Source of the DNA: Oscillospiraceae bacterium
GTDB lineage: Bacteria; Bacillota; Clostridia; Oscillospirales; Acutalibacteraceae
Length of the DNA stretch: 8,415 nt
NCBI GenBank assembly: GCA_003486665.1
Contig: DNGF01000153.1
Location: forward strand, 1-8,415
Direction: 5' to 3'
Shown: positions 6,520-8,415 of the stretch, piece after piece
How the letters are laid out: each line of letters opens with the position of its first letter
Numbering within the stretch: the stretch's first letter is position 1
The notes under the pieces: model-generated
What the model was told of the DNA's origin: nothing
Database searches by the model: none
What the model saw: only the letters and a program-made list of their open reading frames with translations
Program-made: the position numbers and the translations under genes

Positions 6520-7656
6520 TCACTTTTGATAAATTATCCTGTCAACAATTCTTTCCGCCGTTTTTCCGTCAGGCGTGCCGAAGTTGGCAAAATTGAAATC
6601 ATATCTTCTGAGCCTGTATGTTTCGGATACCGTGCTGTTGATAAGATTAAGAAGCGTCTGAAAATCCTTTGCAACAGGTCCCGGAACGTAGCTTTCGTAA
6701 TCAAAGTAAAACGAACGATCCTTTTCATAACGGTCAAGATCAAAAGCGTAGAAGAACACAGGCTTATCCTGCAAAGAAAAGTCCATGCAGATAGACGAAT
6801 AGTCGGTTATAAGCAGATCGCAAAGCTTCATCAGCTCAAGCGTATTATCATAGCCGCACATATCGACCGCCCCGTTCGGGATCGAAACATCCGAACGAAC
6901 CTGCGGATGTAAACGAATCAGCAAGGCATATTCTTCGCCGAAGCGTTCGTTAAAGGCTTCAACATCAAAGAAAGAAAGGATCCTGCTGTCATCTGCGGGA
7001 TTATCTCTGAATGTCGGAGCATACAGCGCAAGCTTTTTGCCCTTGCACTGAGGATATTTTTTGTCAAAATCCGCTCTGAGCCGCTTTTCATTAAAAGCTT
7101 TAAAGAAATAATCCGACCTCGCCGAGCCGAGCGGCAAAACCTTATAATCCGAAACGCCGAATGCACCTGCATAGATCGGCGCGACATCCTCAGAGGAGCA
7201 AACAACATATGTCAGCTTGGAGTTTCCCGCCTTTTCCAGCCCTCTGACGCTTTCCGGCTGCTCAATATCAAGACCGAACTTTTTAAAGGCGCCCTCAGCG
7301 TGCCAAAGCTGAGTTATAACGGCTTTTTTGCTGAATCTGAGCTTACCCATCGGCATAAAGTTGTCATTGAGAAAGACATACCCTGCCGTTGCAAGGTGAA
7401 AAGCCTTGACCGTAAAGAACGAAATCAGCTTTCCGATGCTTTTCGCCAAATGCCGCGAATCAGGCTTAAGATCTCTGCCCGTGATCGGAATGACCCTGAA
7501 ATCATCCCGTCTGATAACCTCTTCCATAACAAAGCCGAGGCTGTCATTAAAGTCCTCGTTATGAGGGGAAAGAAAAACTATTTTATTTTTTTTCAAAGGA
7601 AATATGCGAAAAATGCCGAACATGATCGCATAAACGGTATAAAAAAACTTTTTCAT
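6520..7656 (-). CDS. CDP-glycerol glycerophosphotransferase family protein (TagB/TagF type)
   Basis: 378 residues, a complete gene. The family transfers glycerol phosphate from CDP-glycerol onto a growing teichoic acid or similar polymer at the inner face of the membrane. Visible motifs are QLWHAEGAFKKFG (116-128, with the conserved His119), GSARSDYF (177-184), LYAPTFR (211-217), RLHP (248-251, second conserved His250), DLLITDYSSICMDF (280-293) and YVPGP (323-327). These are the standard landmarks of the glycerophosphotransferase domain, which fills nearly the whole protein. There is no long N-terminal extension as in full-size TagF, so it is nearer to TagB in size. The N-terminus (FFYTVYAIMFGIFRIFP) is hydrophobic and may lie on the membrane. 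GGAGGG (7661-7666) lies 4 nt before the ATG. It follows the exporter ATPase gene by 33 nt and ends just before a terminator. Whether it primes or polymerises, and on which acceptor, cannot be told. Confidence 0.9.
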   Translation of the reverse strand: MKKFFYTVYAIMFGIFRIFPLKKNKIVFLSPHNEDFNDSLGFVMEEVIRRDDFRVIPITGRDLKPDSRHLAKSIGKLISFFTVKAFHLATAGYVFLNDNFMPMGKLRFSKKAVITQLWHAEGAFKKFGLDIEQPESVRGLEKAGNSKLTYVVCSSEDVAPIYAGAFGVSDYKVLPLGSARSDYFFKAFNEKRLRADFDKKYPQCKGKKLALYAPTFRDNPADDSRILSFFDVEAFNERFGEEYALLIRLHPQVRSDVSIPNGAVDMCGYDNTLELMKLCDLLITDYSSICMDFSLQDKPVFFYAFDLDRYEKDRSFYFDYESYVPGPVAKDFQTLLNLINSTVSETYRLRRYDFNFANFGTPDGKTAERIVDRIIYQK

Positions 7657-7660
7657 ACGA

Positions 7661-7666
7661 CCCTCC
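7661..7666 (-). promoter_or_regulatory. Ribosome binding site of the glycerophosphotransferase gene
   Basis: GGAGGG on the minus strand, 4 nt before the ATG at 7656, within the 33-nt gap after the stop codon of the ABC gene. It supports the chosen start and coupled expression with the gene before it. Confidence 0.8.
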
Positions 7667-7689
7667 GTTTTTCTCTGTCCCTCAAAGAA

Positions 7690-8415
7690 TTATTTTTTAT
7701 TAACCATTCTGTCGTAGGTGTCGCAGACCTCGTTTACTTCACCCGAAGCGATTATCTGACCCTTTTGGAGAATAATTGCCTTATCGCAAAGTCTTCTGAC
7801 CTGTTCCGTGTTGTGCGAAACAAAAAGAACCGTAACGCCCTTGTCAAACATACTTCTGACCTTATTTTCACTCTTCTGGCGGAACTTTGCATCTCCGACG
7901 GAAAGAACCTCGTCAAGAATCAGAACCTCAGGCTCAACGGCGGTTGCAATTGCAAAGCCGAGTCTTGCTCTCATACCGGAAGAATAGTTCTTAACCGGAA
8001 CGTCAATGAAATCCTTAAGCTCGGAAAAATCAACTATCTCATCGTATTTGCTCTCGATGTACTTTCTTGAATATCCCATCGTGGCACCGTAGAGGAAAAT
8101 ATTTTCCTTGCCCGAATAGTTGCTGTCAAAGCCCGCTCCGAGTTCAAGCAGCGGCGCTATAACTCCGCGAACCTTTACAGAACCCTTTGTCGGCTTAAGC
8201 ACACCGGCAACGGTCTTCAAAAGCGTACTTTTTCCGGCACCGTTAAAGCCGAGAACTCCGAGTCTTTCGCCCTTTTCAACAGTGAAAGAGATATCCTTCA
8301 GCGCCCAGAATTCCGTAAACATAAGCTGATGCTTTATAAGCTTAACGAAATACTCTTTTAAATTGTCAACCTTTTCTTTATTAAGATTAAAAAGTATGCT
8401 GACATTTTTTACCTC
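7690..8415 (-). CDS. ABC transporter ATP-binding protein for teichoic acid/polysaccharide export (TagH/Wzt type), N-terminus cut by window edge
   Basis: 241 residues visible; the frame is open to the edge and begins EVKNVSILFNLNKEK, so probably only a few residues are missing. It powers export of a lipid-linked glycan or polyol-phosphate polymer with an ABC-2 permease partner. Numbering visible residues: Walker A GFNGAGKST (56-64), the subfamily segment LLELGAGFDSNYSGKENIF (89-107), signature YSSGM (144-148), Walker B VLILDE (164-169) with SVGD after it, and H-loop His201 in VLFVSHN. The segment KVDNLKEYFVKL followed by FWALKDISF is typical of the TagH/Wzt export group rather than importers. 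It lacks the C-terminal extension of Bacillus TagH and of long Wzt proteins. The internal ATG at 8322 is not the start, since conserved domain sequence lies upstream of it. The permease is expected just beyond 8415. It is likely in one operon with the following glycerophosphotransferase gene. Confidence 0.9.
   Translation of the reverse strand, partial: EVKNVSILFNLNKEKVDNLKEYFVKLIKHQLMFTEFWALKDISFTVEKGERLGVLGFNGAGKSTLLKTVAGVLKPTKGSVKVRGVIAPLLELGAGFDSNYSGKENIFLYGATMGYSRKYIESKYDEIVDFSELKDFIDVPVKNYSSGMRARLGFAIATAVEPEVLILDEVLSVGDAKFRQKSENKVRSMFDKGVTVLFVSHNTEQVRRLCDKAIILQKGQIIASGEVNEVCDTYDRMVNKK

Noticed and set aside
6526..6912. Plus-strand open frame of 128 codons
   Set aside because: Antisense to the conserved C-terminal half of the glycerophosphotransferase, which has the DYSS motif there; no independent evidence.
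7657..7689. Terminator or promoter between the ABC and glycerophosphotransferase genes
   Set aside because: The 33-nt gap shows a ribosome binding site but no hairpin and no promoter hexamers.
7300..8070. Plus-strand open frame of 256 codons opposite the glycerophosphotransferase and ABC genes
   Set aside because: It lies antisense across the ends of two genes with clear family motifs, has no recognisable domain, and is explained as a shadow of their codon use.

Overview
The window carries three protein-coding genes, all on the minus strand, so the biological order runs from the right edge to the left. It looks like a Gram-positive Firmicute, most likely a gut-type clostridium (Oscillospirales/Ruminococcaceae or Lachnospiraceae). 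The reasons are strong GGAGG-type ribosome binding sites, moderate-GC genes separated by very AT-rich spacer, teichoic-acid-type genes, and a huge secreted protein with InlB-type (Listeria-Bacteroides) repeats. The taxonomic guess is inference; no rRNA or other marker is present.

Right part (6520-8415). The ATPase of an ABC exporter for polysaccharide or polyol phosphate (TagH/Wzt type) lacks only its extreme N-terminus at the window edge. A 33-nt gap without a terminator separates it from a CDP-glycerol glycerophosphotransferase (TagB/TagF superfamily). The two look like the end of an operon that makes and exports a glycerol-phosphate-containing surface polymer. A hairpin with a U-tract at 6470-6504 closes this operon.

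Spacer (6166-6519). This is an AT-rich 354-nt gap with no gene. It holds the operon terminator, a 15-bp palindrome, a good candidate promoter (TTGAAA, 18-nt spacer, TAAAAT with extended -10) and the GGGAGG ribosome binding site of the next gene.

Left part (1-6165). One uninterrupted reading frame of 2055 codons has a signal peptide and runs off the left edge without a stop. I read every codon in this frame and found no stop or frameshift. The mature protein is built of repeated modules: two copies of a roughly 420-480-residue N-terminal module that I do not recognise, with the shared motif VDTSRYTN and each ending in a FIVAR-like helical segment; a short linker domain; three composite units of a predicted beta-sandwich (carbohydrate-binding-like) domain plus an InlB repeat; one free-standing InlB repeat; and the start of a divergent InlB repeat at the edge. 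It is best read as a very large cell-surface adhesin or glycan-binding protein. Its anchor (LPXTG, SLH, dockerin or other) would be beyond the window.

How they fit together: both loci build the cell surface, but the terminator and separate promoter indicate that the giant surface protein is transcribed independently of the polymer operon.
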